This document shows positions 8,025 through 16,970 of a stretch of DNA of 64,000 bases, in pieces (the first letter of the stretch is position 1; each line of letters begins with the position of its first letter). The translations under genes were made by a program, and so were the position numbers. The DNA is from Desulfurella amilsii. Its GTDB lineage: Bacteria; Campylobacterota_A; Desulfurellia; Desulfurellales; Desulfurellaceae. The stretch is taken from NCBI RefSeq assembly GCF_002119425.1, contig NZ_MDSU01000011.1, positions 1 through 64,000 on the forward strand. The letters are read 5' to 3'. The notes beneath the pieces are model-generated. The model worked only from the letters and a program-made list of their open reading frames with translations. It ran no database searches and was not told where the DNA came from.

Positions 8025-9224
8025 ATGGTAGAATTACTAAGTCCTGCAGGAAATTTCCAAAAATTAAAAACAGCCATACATTTTGGTGCAGATGCGCTGT
8101 ATTGCAGCTTTGAGGATTTTGGTTTGCGCTCAAATGCTGGCAATTTTACTTTAAAAGAGTTAAAAGAAGCTATAGATTACACTAAAAAAGCGCACAGAAA
8201 AATTTACTTAACTATGAATTCTTACTTATTTGATAACGATTTTGCTAAATTGAAAGATTTTTTGTCTTTTTTAAAAAATAACCCTCCAGATGCAGTCATT
8301 GTTAGCGATCTTGGCGTGTTGAGCATTTTGCAAGAAACGAAAATACCAATACACATAAGCACACAGGCAAATATTACAAACTCTTTTGCTGCAAATTTTT
8401 TAAAGCAATTTAATGTAGAGCGCATTATTGCAGCACGTGAGCTTACATTACAAGATTTGAAATTATTTATAACAAATACGAATTTAGATGTGGAAGTTTT
8501 TGTTCATGGCGCTATGTGTATGGCTTATTCTGGCAGATGCTTTATAAGCTCACATTTGACTTCGCGCAGTGCAAATAGAGGCGATTGTGCACAAAGTTGC
8601 AGGTGGAAATACACAGTTTATGAAGATACGCGCAAAAATGCACCTATATTTTTAGAGCAACACAAAGAAGGCTCATTTATATTTAATTCTTATGATTTAT
8701 GTGCGTTGCCTATTTTGGATAGAATCATTGAGTTGGGCGTAAAATCACTCAAAATCGAAGGTAGGAATAAAAGTGACTACTATGCGGCAGTTACAACAAA
8801 GTTTTACAGAAAAGCCATTGATAGCTACTATGAAGGTACATTTAAAAAACATGTGGCATATTTGTACAACCAGTTAAAAAGTGTAAGCCACAGACCATAC
8901 AACTTGGGTTTTTTCTTAGCAAAACCAAAACAATACATCAAAAACAGTGCATATATTCAGCCTTGCACATATGTGGCTATTGTTTTGGAAAATACTAATA
9001 ACAAAATAAAGCTCCTTGTGAAAAACAGGTTTGAAGCAGGCTCATTTGAGTTTATAACACCAAAAGATAACCTAAGAATTGATATAGATACAATATACGC
9101 AAGTGACTTTTCTTGTAAGCAAGTAGTACATCCAGGAGAGATAGTCTACATAAAAAGCGTTGACAATGTAAATAAAAATGATATCCTAAGGTTTTGTGAT
9201 GAGGGTAATAGCGGGAGTTTATAA
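8025..9224 (+). CDS. U32 family protein, TrhP-like tRNA hydroxylation factor
   Basis: The 399-residue protein has the U32 N-terminal barrel (MVELLSPAGNFQKLKTAIHFGADALY) and the signature block VFVHGAMCMAYSGRCFISSHL followed by NRGDCAQSCRWKY. These cysteines probably bind a 4Fe-4S cluster. The U32 family was once called peptidase. TrhP/YegQ-type members carry out prephenate-dependent hydroxylation at U34 of tRNAs, and this gene fits that subgroup by its HGAMC and CAQ-CRWKY blocks. It starts 3 bp after the SMR stop and overlaps rsmD at its 3' end. The exact substrate is inferred from the family. Confidence 0.8.
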   Translation: MVELLSPAGNFQKLKTAIHFGADALYCSFEDFGLRSNAGNFTLKELKEAIDYTKKAHRKIYLTMNSYLFDNDFAKLKDFLSFLKNNPPDAVIVSDLGVLSILQETKIPIHISTQANITNSFAANFLKQFNVERIIAARELTLQDLKLFITNTNLDVEVFVHGAMCMAYSGRCFISSHLTSRSANRGDCAQSCRWKYTVYEDTRKNAPIFLEQHKEGSFIFNSYDLCALPILDRIIELGVKSLKIEGRNKSDYYAAVTTKFYRKAIDSYYEGTFKKHVAYLYNQLKSVSHRPYNLGFFLAKPKQYIKNSAYIQPCTYVAIVLENTNNKIKLLVKNRFEAGSFEFITPKDNLRIDIDTIYASDFSCKQVVHPGEIVYIKSVDNVNKNDILRFCDEGNSGSL

Positions 9225-9705
9225 AAACAGGCCGTTGGAATTTAAAAAGAGCAAAGAAATTAGGCCTACAAAACAGATAGTAAAAAAATCGTTTTTTGAT
9301 ACAATTTCTCACATTATAGATGGCTCAATATTTTTTGATTTGTTTGCGGGCAATGGTTTTATTGGTATAGAGGCAATATCAAGGGGTGCTAAGAAAGTTA
9401 TTTTTGTTGATAAAGACGATACTTTTATCAAAAGAAATTTGCAAAACCTAATGGTAGATCCCGAAAAATTTGAAATTTACCGGATGGATGCATTTAATTT
9501 CTTGGACTTAGATACAATAGAACATGCAGATATAGTTTATATCGATGCACCTTATGCTATAAAAATAGATGATATTGTGGTTTTTTTATTGAAAAAGCTA
9601 AAAAAAGGTGCTATAGTGTGCATAGAAAGTGATAAAATGATTGAACATGAAAGGGTGTTTAAAATAAAACAATTTGGTAATACCGTTTTGAATTATTTGA
9701 GGTAA
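9199..9705 (+). CDS. rsmD: 16S rRNA (guanine966-N2)-methyltransferase RsmD
   Basis: The product (168 residues from this start) begins MRVIAGVYKNRPLEF and carries the SAM-binding FDLFAGNGFIGIEAISRGA loop and the catalytic YIDAPYA, a variant of the usual (D/N)PP(Y/F). RsmD methylates G966 of 16S rRNA. A GTG lies one codon earlier at 9196, but the ATG at 9199 matches the family start and is better spaced from TAAGG. The gene overlaps the U32 gene and is followed directly by coaD, a common pairing. Confidence 0.88.
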   Translation: MRVIAGVYKNRPLEFKKSKEIRPTKQIVKKSFFDTISHIIDGSIFFDLFAGNGFIGIEAISRGAKKVIFVDKDDTFIKRNLQNLMVDPEKFEIYRMDAFNFLDLDTIEHADIVYIDAPYAIKIDDIVVFLLKKLKKGAIVCIESDKMIEHERVFKIKQFGNTVLNYLR

Positions 9706-9706
9706 T

Positions 9707-10225
9707 ATGGATAAGTGTTGTGTAGTAGCAATTGTGCCCGGTAGTTTTGATCCCATAACAAACGGTCATGTAGATATTATTAAAAGAGCTTCAAAGATAT
9801 TTCATAAAGTAATTGTAGGCGTTGCAAAAAACACGGCTAAAAAATCTTTTTTTGATTTTGAAGAAAGGTTTGATCTTACAAAACAAGTTATGGACGCGTT
9901 AAGTATACCATCCATAAGTGTTGAGAAGGTTGACGGTTTGCTTGTTAATTTTGCAAAATCAAGAGGAGCCCAAGTTATAGTAAGGGGCCTTAGGGCTGTT
10001 TCTGATTTTGAGTATGAGATGGAAATGGCTTTTATGAATCGCTCGCTTGCCCCAGAAATAGAAATTATATACTTTATGCCATACATTAAGTATTCTTTTT
10101 TGAGTTCGACTATAGTAAAGGATGTATTTGTGAATGGTGGAGATATAAGTGCGTTTGTATCACCAATAGTAATTGAGCATATGAAAAAAAATTTAAGGGG
10201 GAGCAATGAAGAAAAAACTTGCTGA
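9707..10225 (+). CDS. coaD: Phosphopantetheine adenylyltransferase CoaD
   Basis: The 172-residue enzyme has the nucleotidyltransferase signature PGSFDPITNGH near residues 11-20 and the second motif SFLSSTIVKDV. CoaD joins ATP and 4'-phosphopantetheine to make dephospho-CoA, the penultimate step of coenzyme A synthesis. It begins 1 bp after rsmD. Its 3' end overlaps the aminotransferase start by 20 bp, where AAGGGGG serves the next gene. Confidence 0.94.
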   Translation: MDKCCVVAIVPGSFDPITNGHVDIIKRASKIFHKVIVGVAKNTAKKSFFDFEERFDLTKQVMDALSIPSISVEKVDGLLVNFAKSRGAQVIVRGLRAVSDFEYEMEMAFMNRSLAPEIEIIYFMPYIKYSFLSSTIVKDVFVNGGDISAFVSPIVIEHMKKNLRGSNEEKTC

Positions 10226-11405
10226 GCGTATGGGAAGGATTGAGGAATCTATCACAATTGCAATTACCGCCAAAGCCAAAGAGATGAATGCCGCAGGTAT
10301 AAAAATTTTGTCTTTTGGTGCAGGCGAACCAGACTTTGACACACCAGACAACATTAAAGAAGCAGCTATTAAAGCTATAAGAAATGGTTTTACAAAGTAC
10401 ACAGCAGCTGGTGGTATAAACGAGTTAAAAGACGCTATTATTGAAAAAGAAAAAAAGGTTAATGGTGTAGAATATAAAAGGAATGAGATCTGCGTATCTG
10501 CAGGCGGTAAACAAAATTTATTTAATCTATCTCAAGTGTTATTTGAAGAAGGCGATGAGGTAATAATTTTAAGCCCCTACTGGGTCACATATGAGGCGAT
10601 TGTAAAGTATGCGAATGCAGTGCCAGTAGTAATTAAAGCATCTGACAAAACAGGTTTTGTACCTACACAAGAGCAACTCAAAGAAGCTATTACACCAAAA
10701 ACTAAAGCTATTATACTAAACAACCCATCAAACCCAACCGGCGGTGTTTATGAAAAGAAAGATTTAGAGTTTTTGGCTGAACTTGCCCTAAAAAATGATT
10801 TTTGGGTAATATCTGATGAAATGTATGAGTCTATTGTATATGATAATTATAAGCCTGTAAGTATTGCCAGTTTTTCAAAAGGAATAAAAGATAAAACTAT
10901 TGTAGTAAATGGTGTTAGTAAAACGTACTCTATGACTGGCTGGCGTATTGGGTATTCTTGTGGGGACAGCGAAATTACAGAAAATATGATCAAGCTTCAA
11001 AGCCAAAGCACATCAAACCCTACATCTATTGCTCAAATGGCTGCACTTGAAGCCTTAATTGGTCCTCAAGATAGCGTTGGGGTTATGAGAAAAGAATTTG
11101 AAAAAAGAAGAAACTACATAATAAACGCACTAAATTCAATTATTGGCATTACATGCTTTAAGCCAAAGGGTGCATTTTATGTTTTTCCAAATATTAGCAG
11201 TCTTTATGGCAGAAGCATAAATGGAAAAACAATTAACAACTCTATGGATTTTGCTAACGTTTTGTTGGATGAAGCAAAAGTAGCCGTTGTGCCTGGCATT
11301 GGGTTTGGCGATGACAATTATGTAAGGTTATCGTTTGCCACAAGCATGCAGGTTATCCAAGAGGGCATAGAGGCCATAAAAGAATTTGTTTCTAAGCTAA
11401 AATAG
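10206..11405 (+). CDS. Class I/II pyridoxal-phosphate aminotransferase, aspartate-type
   Basis: The 399-residue enzyme follows the subgroup I-beta aspartate aminotransferase pattern: GAGEPDFDTP near 38-47, NNPSNPTGG (Asn and Gly motif, about 172-180), D204 and Y207 for the cofactor, the PLP Lys in VSKTYSMTGWRIGY (K239) and a C-terminal VRLSFATS with the substrate-carboxylate Arg. It probably transaminates aspartate and perhaps prephenate, as some relatives do. AAGGGGGAG precedes the ATG inside the 3' end of coaD. Confidence 0.9.
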   Translation: MKKKLAERMGRIEESITIAITAKAKEMNAAGIKILSFGAGEPDFDTPDNIKEAAIKAIRNGFTKYTAAGGINELKDAIIEKEKKVNGVEYKRNEICVSAGGKQNLFNLSQVLFEEGDEVIILSPYWVTYEAIVKYANAVPVVIKASDKTGFVPTQEQLKEAITPKTKAIILNNPSNPTGGVYEKKDLEFLAELALKNDFWVISDEMYESIVYDNYKPVSIASFSKGIKDKTIVVNGVSKTYSMTGWRIGYSCGDSEITENMIKLQSQSTSNPTSIAQMAALEALIGPQDSVGVMRKEFEKRRNYIINALNSIIGITCFKPKGAFYVFPNISSLYGRSINGKTINNSMDFANVLLDEAKVAVVPGIGFGDDNYVRLSFATSMQVIQEGIEAIKEFVSKLK

Positions 11406-11415
11406 CTTTCTTTTA

Positions 11416-13503
11416 ATGGCTGATGATAAAGATAAAATAATAGTCATAGAAGAAGAGCAAAAGCCTCAAGAGGAAATAGAAAAGCAAGAGGAGTTGCAAG
11501 AGACTCCCAAGCTAGCAAAGCCAGGCAAAAAAAACAAGAAAAAACTTTTCTTGGGCATAGGCTTTGCTTTCTTTGTTTTAATTATTATTTTAGTATTAGC
11601 TTTTGTTTTTTTTTCAAAAAACTACCCGCCAAAAAAAGTTCCTCAGCCCGTATCTAAAAAAATCACAAAAACAAAGGAAAACCTAGACCTGCATTTTATA
11701 GAAGGCCTCAACTTAGAAAATAAAGGCAACCTAAAAGACGCGATAGAGGAATTCAAAAAATCAAATAACTATTTATTTTTGGCTTATTTAAATATTGCAA
11801 AAATATACCAAATGCAAAACGATGGGCAAATGGCGTACGAATACATAAAAAAAGCTAATGATTACCTCAATTCCACGCTTTCAAACCCAAGCGAGTATAT
11901 AGATTCATATATGTACCTTTTTAGTTACTACTTACAAAACAATCATTTTAATGAAGCAAGAAATTTACTTCATGTACTGCAAAGCGCACATTTAAAAAAT
12001 CACGAAGTGCAAATAATGGATATTTATTATAATTTTATTACGCAAAAAACTAACAAAAATGTACTTAACCAAATCAATCAAATGCTAAAAGAAGGCTACA
12101 GAGACAAAATCCTTTATGAGATAGCAGGTTATGTTTACGCAAGTCAAAAGAATTACCCAAAAGCTATAGAATATTTTTCGAAAGTAGATAATTTGAGCTC
12201 TGAGGCTGAGCGCAATATTGCTTTTTTAGAATTTGCAAGAAATAACCTAATTAGCGCATCAAATTATGCAATAGATAGTTTAAATAAAAAGCAGGATCCC
12301 CAATTAGCGTATTTTGCATATTTGCTTGCCCTAAAGAATAATCAAATACAAATAGCTTACAGTCTTGTATCTAATTTAAATTCAGACAAGCCAATAAATA
12401 AATTTTCTATCGTACCAACTATAAATAAACAAGAACTTTTAAAACAAACAAATTTTAAAGATCATAACATTTCTTTGGCTTTACAGTCTTTACTTATTAT
12501 GCAATTAATTAAACCTCTTCATTATAACATAAACCCTTCATCAAATGTTGAATTTGGCAATATTTATTTGAGTTTTGGTTTGCTAAATCAAGCAAAAGAA
12601 TCTTATTTGAACGCAATTGGTGCAAGTGCTAGCCTTAATTTTGCAAACCAAGCTTACGCTTATTTTAAAGAAAATAACCTGCCTTTAGCTTTAACTTTTT
12701 ATCAAAAAGCTTCTGAAAACAACCCTTCAAACCCTATCTTATACTACAACTTAGCTTTATTATACGAAAAGAATCATGCTTTTAATAAAGCAAAACAAAT
12801 GTTTTCAATTTTAATTAGTAGATACCCTAATTTCCCATTACCATACTTTAATATGGCTTTGATAAATTTTACCGAAGGCTCAAGCCAACAAGCACAAGTC
12901 TATCTAAAACAATTTTTATTAAAGTACTCTGAACTTCGCAATAAATCAAAAAGCATATTAATATATAATGCTTATGCAGATAGTTTGCTTGGAAAACTCA
13001 AGAGCCCTCAAAATATCAGCGTTCAAAATTTTGTTTTACTCAAAGCCATATCGAATAATGATTTTGATTATTTAAAACTTGAAAAAAATTATTTAAATGA
13101 TAAATTACGCATAGATATGGGCGATTACAATATGCTAAATGTCATGAGCGCGTTAAGTAATTTTAATCCTGAATTAAATAGAGTGGTGGCTAATTTATAT
13201 TTACTTGAGGGTAAACCAGATCAAGCGATTAAAATATTTGCCAATTTAAATAACTACAATGCTCAAGATTACTACAAAATGGCTTTATGCTATTTGCTGC
13301 TTGGTTATAAAAATCAGGCAGACAATTATTTAACAAAATCCATATTACTTAGTAAGAATTCCAAAGATAATTATACAAATCCATTGTTTGCAAAACTTGT
13401 TATTCAAATTATGAATAAAAACCTAAGCGGTATGCAGGAGCTAACAAAAAAAATTAACTCCAACGGAGGTTTGTTGTCTTTTGACATAGAGGTTAAAAAA
13501 TGA
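11416..13503 (+). CDS. Membrane-anchored tetratricopeptide repeat protein
   Basis: The 695-residue protein has an acidic, then Lys-rich cytoplasmic N-terminus (1-43), one transmembrane helix at about 44-67 and a long periplasmic region of helical repeats. TPR-like units are clearest at about 92-120, 240-270 and 385-480 (for example NPILYYNLALLYEKNHAFNKA). No enzyme domain is visible. It starts 10 bp after the aminotransferase and overlaps the PBP1A gene by 4 bp, so a scaffolding role in envelope or cell-wall assembly is plausible but inferred only from position. Confidence 0.8.
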   Translation: MADDKDKIIVIEEEQKPQEEIEKQEELQETPKLAKPGKKNKKKLFLGIGFAFFVLIIILVLAFVFFSKNYPPKKVPQPVSKKITKTKENLDLHFIEGLNLENKGNLKDAIEEFKKSNNYLFLAYLNIAKIYQMQNDGQMAYEYIKKANDYLNSTLSNPSEYIDSYMYLFSYYLQNNHFNEARNLLHVLQSAHLKNHEVQIMDIYYNFITQKTNKNVLNQINQMLKEGYRDKILYEIAGYVYASQKNYPKAIEYFSKVDNLSSEAERNIAFLEFARNNLISASNYAIDSLNKKQDPQLAYFAYLLALKNNQIQIAYSLVSNLNSDKPINKFSIVPTINKQELLKQTNFKDHNISLALQSLLIMQLIKPLHYNINPSSNVEFGNIYLSFGLLNQAKESYLNAIGASASLNFANQAYAYFKENNLPLALTFYQKASENNPSNPILYYNLALLYEKNHAFNKAKQMFSILISRYPNFPLPYFNMALINFTEGSSQQAQVYLKQFLLKYSELRNKSKSILIYNAYADSLLGKLKSPQNISVQNFVLLKAISNNDFDYLKLEKNYLNDKLRIDMGDYNMLNVMSALSNFNPELNRVVANLYLLEGKPDQAIKIFANLNNYNAQDYYKMALCYLLLGYKNQADNYLTKSILLSKNSKDNYTNPLFAKLVIQIMNKNLSGMQELTKKINSNGGLLSFDIEVKK

Positions 13504-15440
13504 AAAAAGTGCTAATTGCTGTTGTTTTAATTTTCTTTTTGTTATTTGTAGGCTTTACTTCTTTTGTAGTATCTTTATATATAGATACGAACAAAGACTT
13601 TCAAACACTTATGAGTGGTAGTTTTTTCCCTGTGCCTACCACTGTTTATGATGCTGCTGGCAAAAAAATAGCTATTTTTGGAGCACAACGCAGGCAGGTT
13701 GTAGGTTTTGATCAAATATCTAACAACATGAAAAAAGGGATACTGGCAGCAGAAGATGCACGTTTTTATGAGCATGGCCCAATTAGTTTTCGTGCTATTG
13801 GACGCGCTCTGTTTGAAGATATAATTCATGGCCGAATTGTGCAAGGCGGTAGCACCATTACACAACAGCTTGTAAAAAACCTTTATTTAACACCATCAAA
13901 AACGATTTACAGAAAATTAAAAGAAGCGGTTCTTGCTTACAAAATTGCCAACCATCTTACAAAGAATGAAATTTTAACGCTTTATTTAAATACAGTATAT
14001 TTTGGAAGTGGAGCTTATGGTATCGAATCTGCAAGTGAGATTTATTTTAACAAACATGCAAGCGATCTTACAGTTGCAGAATCTGCCATGCTTGCAGGCC
14101 TTGTTCAGGCGCCAAACGCTTATAACCCATACTATCATCCAGAACTAGCTGCAAAGCGCACTATTTATGTTTTAAATAATATGCTTGAAAATCATTTTAT
14201 AACAAAACAACAGTATTTAGAGGCTGTAAATTCAAAAATTGTTTTATCTCATCAAAGCGAGATGATACGCTATGGTTATAACCCTAAAGCTGCTTACTTT
14301 ATTGAATATGTAAGGCTGTGGCTTTTGAATAAATATGGTGAAGATGTTGTAAATAAAGGTGGTTTGAAGGTCTATACAACACTTGATATGAATATGCAGC
14401 GCGATGCTTACAATGCGGTAAGAAACGGCATATTAAGATTATCAGGTGGCAAATACAATGGTCTTGAGTCAGCTCTTATTTCGATAGACCCAAAAAACGG
14501 TTATGTGGAAGCTTTAATAGGCGGTTTTGACTACCAAATCAGCCAATACAACAGAGCTGTTCAGGCTAAAAGGCAACCAGGTAGTGCTTTTAAGCCAACT
14601 GTTTACTTAACGGCACTAGAGCAAGGTTGGAAGCCAACAGATACAATTGCAGATGAACCTATAGAGTTTAAAACAGGTAATAAAATATGGAGACCAGAAA
14701 ACTACTCACATACCTTTCATGGTCAAGTTACGCTTCAGTATGCTTTAGCCCACTCTGTGAATGTTGCCACAATAAATTTGTTGTCAAAAATTGGCGTTGA
14801 GAATGCTATTGCCAACGCTAGAAGATTAGGTATAAGTGAGCCTATACCAGACAATTTAACTATAGCATTGGGTTCTTTCTCCACAACTTTAGCACAGCTT
14901 ACAAGAGCCTATTGTGCATTCGATAATATGGGGTATTTGCCAAAATTAATATTTATAACCAAAATTACTGATAAAGACGGTAATGAAATTTATGAAGACA
15001 AACCTGAATTAAAAAACGTGTTTCCTCAAGATACTGGCTATGTGCTTGTTAAAATGATGCAGGATGTAATAAAAGAAGGTACAGGTGTAGCAGCCCAAGC
15101 TCTTGGCAGGCCTGCAGCAGGCAAAACTGGCACTACAAATCAATCGCGTGATAACTGGTTTATTGGGTTTACTCCACAGTTAGTTACGGGTGTTTGGGTA
15201 GGCTATGATGATTACCGCTCATGTGGGCCAACAGCTGTTGGCGCTACAATGGCTTTACCGATATGGCTTAATTTTATGCAAAATGCTTTGTCTGGAAAAC
15301 CCATAGAAGATTGGTCGCCGCCACAAAATCTACCTGCATGGGCACAAGCGCTATATCTTAACCAAAATGTGACAAATACTACAAACTCGACAAATGCTAC
15401 TATACAAACACCAATAAATGCCACAAATTCAACTTACTAA
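13500..15440 (+). CDS. Bifunctional penicillin-binding protein 1A
   Basis: The 646-residue class A PBP has an N-terminal membrane anchor (4-26), a GT51 glycosyltransferase domain with catalytic Glu in AAEDARFYEH (E85) and QGGSTITQQL, and a transpeptidase domain with SxxK at 362-365 (GSAFKP), SVN at 419-421 and KTG at 542-544. It polymerises and cross-links peptidoglycan. The C-terminal 25 residues are an Asn/Thr-rich tail of unknown role. It overlaps the TPR gene at the start and the pseudouridine synthase by 23 bp at the end. Confidence 0.94.
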   Translation: MKKVLIAVVLIFFLLFVGFTSFVVSLYIDTNKDFQTLMSGSFFPVPTTVYDAAGKKIAIFGAQRRQVVGFDQISNNMKKGILAAEDARFYEHGPISFRAIGRALFEDIIHGRIVQGGSTITQQLVKNLYLTPSKTIYRKLKEAVLAYKIANHLTKNEILTLYLNTVYFGSGAYGIESASEIYFNKHASDLTVAESAMLAGLVQAPNAYNPYYHPELAAKRTIYVLNNMLENHFITKQQYLEAVNSKIVLSHQSEMIRYGYNPKAAYFIEYVRLWLLNKYGEDVVNKGGLKVYTTLDMNMQRDAYNAVRNGILRLSGGKYNGLESALISIDPKNGYVEALIGGFDYQISQYNRAVQAKRQPGSAFKPTVYLTALEQGWKPTDTIADEPIEFKTGNKIWRPENYSHTFHGQVTLQYALAHSVNVATINLLSKIGVENAIANARRLGISEPIPDNLTIALGSFSTTLAQLTRAYCAFDNMGYLPKLIFITKITDKDGNEIYEDKPELKNVFPQDTGYVLVKMMQDVIKEGTGVAAQALGRPAAGKTGTTNQSRDNWFIGFTPQLVTGVWVGYDDYRSCGPTAVGATMALPIWLNFMQNALSGKPIEDWSPPQNLPAWAQALYLNQNVTNTTNSTNATIQTPINATNSTY

Positions 15441-16311
15441 TGTTGGCAGTCAAAAACGCATAGATTCGTATTTGGCTGAAGTTTTGGAAATACCCAGAAA
15501 TCAAATTCAAAAATGGATTGAAAAAGGTAAAGTTTGTATAAACGGCTATGTTGTAAATAAAAATTACAAATTAAAAGGCGAAGAAAAAATTACCTTTGAG
15601 CCTGTTGAGTTTGAAAAACCAAACCTTAAAGTTTCTGACTGTGATATAAAAATATTGTATGAAGATGATTTTTTGGTTGTAGTCGATAAACCAGCAGGTA
15701 TTGTAGTGCATCCTGGCGCTGCAAACGAAGAGTTAAGCGTAGTTGGAGCACTGTTATATAGGGGTGTGAAATTATCGGATATCGGTGTTCCACTAAGGCC
15801 TGGTGTAGTTCATCGCATAGACAAAGACACAAGCGGCGTAATCGTTTTAGCTAAAGACAACAATGTCCATTTTAATCTTGCAAATCAGTTTGCTGCGCAT
15901 ATTTGTAAGCGTTATTATATAGGCGTGTGCGAGGGGCACCTAAAGGATTATCATGGCACAATAGAAACACAAATTGGACGCCACCTAAAAAATCGAAAAA
16001 TTTTCAGTGTAACGCAAGGCAAACATGCTATAACTCACTATAAAGTAATTATGCGCTTAAAAGATATGGATGTTGTGCGTTTTGAGTTAGAAACAGGTAG
16101 AACGCATCAGATTCGTGTTCACATGCAGTATTTAAACCACCCGCTAGTAGGCGATAGTGTGTATTCTAAAACCAAGTCGAAAATAATTACAAGACAAGCG
16201 CTACATGCATTCTATTTAGGGTTTTATCATCCAATAAGCAATAAATTCTTAAAATTTTACTCTAAGCTTTCAGAAGATATATTGAATTTATTGGGTTTAA
16301 AAGAGGATTGA
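15418..16311 (+). CDS. RluA/RluD-family 23S rRNA pseudouridine synthase
   Basis: The 297-residue protein has an N-terminal S4 RNA-binding domain (RIDSYLAEVLEIPRNQIQKWI) and a pseudouridine synthase domain with the catalytic Asp in HRIDKDTSGVIVLAKD and the ETGRTHQIRVHM motif. RluD-type enzymes modify helix 69 of 23S rRNA; which sites this one uses cannot be told. The start lies inside the 3' end of the PBP gene. Downstream is an independent tRNA unit. Confidence 0.9.
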   Translation: MPQIQLTNVGSQKRIDSYLAEVLEIPRNQIQKWIEKGKVCINGYVVNKNYKLKGEEKITFEPVEFEKPNLKVSDCDIKILYEDDFLVVVDKPAGIVVHPGAANEELSVVGALLYRGVKLSDIGVPLRPGVVHRIDKDTSGVIVLAKDNNVHFNLANQFAAHICKRYYIGVCEGHLKDYHGTIETQIGRHLKNRKIFSVTQGKHAITHYKVIMRLKDMDVVRFELETGRTHQIRVHMQYLNHPLVGDSVYSKTKSKIITRQALHAFYLGFYHPISNKFLKFYSKLSEDILNLLGLKED

Positions 16312-16336
16312 TTTTAAAACCTTTTAAAAGAAACTA

Positions 16337-16365
16337 TTGACAATTTTTATAGTATACTTTATAAA
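16337..16365 (+). promoter_or_regulatory. Sigma-70 promoter of tRNA-Thr
   Basis: TTGACA, 17-bp spacer, TATAAA. The predicted start (about 16372) is a few bases before the mature tRNA 5' end at 16376. Confidence 0.8.
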
Positions 16366-16375
16366 AGCTTTTAGT

Positions 16376-16450
<75 letters not shown>

Positions 16451-16632
16451 GTCTTTGGTTGTGCCTATGCAAAACTTTAAGGTTGTGTATAAACTCTTGC
16501 TTGTAGTCTTTAAATTAAATTAAGTGGCATTCCCTAAATTTGTGTTGCTAAATGGTGCACTTTTATATTGCGTATTGAGTGGTAAAAGTGTCTGTACCTA
16601 TCTTGTAAACGAGTTAGCTTTCCCTAGGTGAA

Positions 16633-16652
16633 AAAAGGGGACAGGCTACTTT
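16633..16652 (+). repeat. Left arm of 20-bp inverted repeat
   Basis: This arm has the core GGGGACAGGCTAC and is the exact reverse complement of 16751-16770. It lies directly 5' of the transposase-tail fragment. Confidence 0.9.
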
Positions 16653-16750
16653 TATAGGTAAAAAATGGCAAGCAAGAATCAAAAAAGTATTTGGCTTGGA
16701 ATCAACCATAAAGCGAAATGGAAGACCAAAAAAGAAATAGAAGATAGAAT

Positions 16751-16770
16751 AAAGTAGCCTGTCCCCTTTT
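16751..16770 (-). repeat. Right arm of 20-bp inverted repeat
   Basis: This arm reads GTAGCCTGTCCCC in its core on the plus strand. It pairs with 16633-16652 and is identical, in the same orientation, to 19401-19420. Confidence 0.9.
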
Positions 16771-16970
16771 CCCCCCGGACTTACTTTGCTACTAATAAAT
16801 TTCATAATAAACCTAGAAAAAATTAATCAATCAAACGTATAATTAATCATTTTAATTCAAAAGTCAATACAAAAACAAACCACGTTTAATTACGCAATTA
16901 AATTAGTCATAAAATGAATTTTCTGCAAAAAATACCGAAATTGATTAGTTTTTAGTGGGCTTTTTTAAAA

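Larger units (their letters stand above)
16633..16770 (+). mobile_element. Relic of a REP-associated tyrosine transposase (RAYT) unit
   Basis: A perfect 20-bp inverted repeat (16633-16652 and 16751-16770, core GGGGACAGGCTACTTT) encloses about 100 bp. Read in the right frame, bases about 16656-16740 encode a C-terminal tail with VFGLESTIKRNGRPKKK and a stop. That tail resembles the ends of REP-associated Y1 transposases, and GGGGACAGGCTAC-type palindromes commonly flank such genes; both statements are from memory of the family. The catalytic HUH and Tyr regions are gone, so this is a dead internal-deletion relic. Confidence 0.65.
16451..16970. other. 520-bp non-coding stretch between tRNA-Thr and MFS gene
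   Basis: The first 180 bases (16451-16632) show no gene or structure I can name. Bases 16633-16770 hold the REP/RAYT-type relic described separately. The last 200 bases (16771-16970) are very AT-rich and contain no convincing ORF, terminator or RNA. Confidence 0.7.

Noticed and set aside
16614-16805. 63-residue minus-strand ORF over the inverted repeats
   Set aside because: It simply reads through both repeat arms opposite the transposase tail and has no ribosome site.
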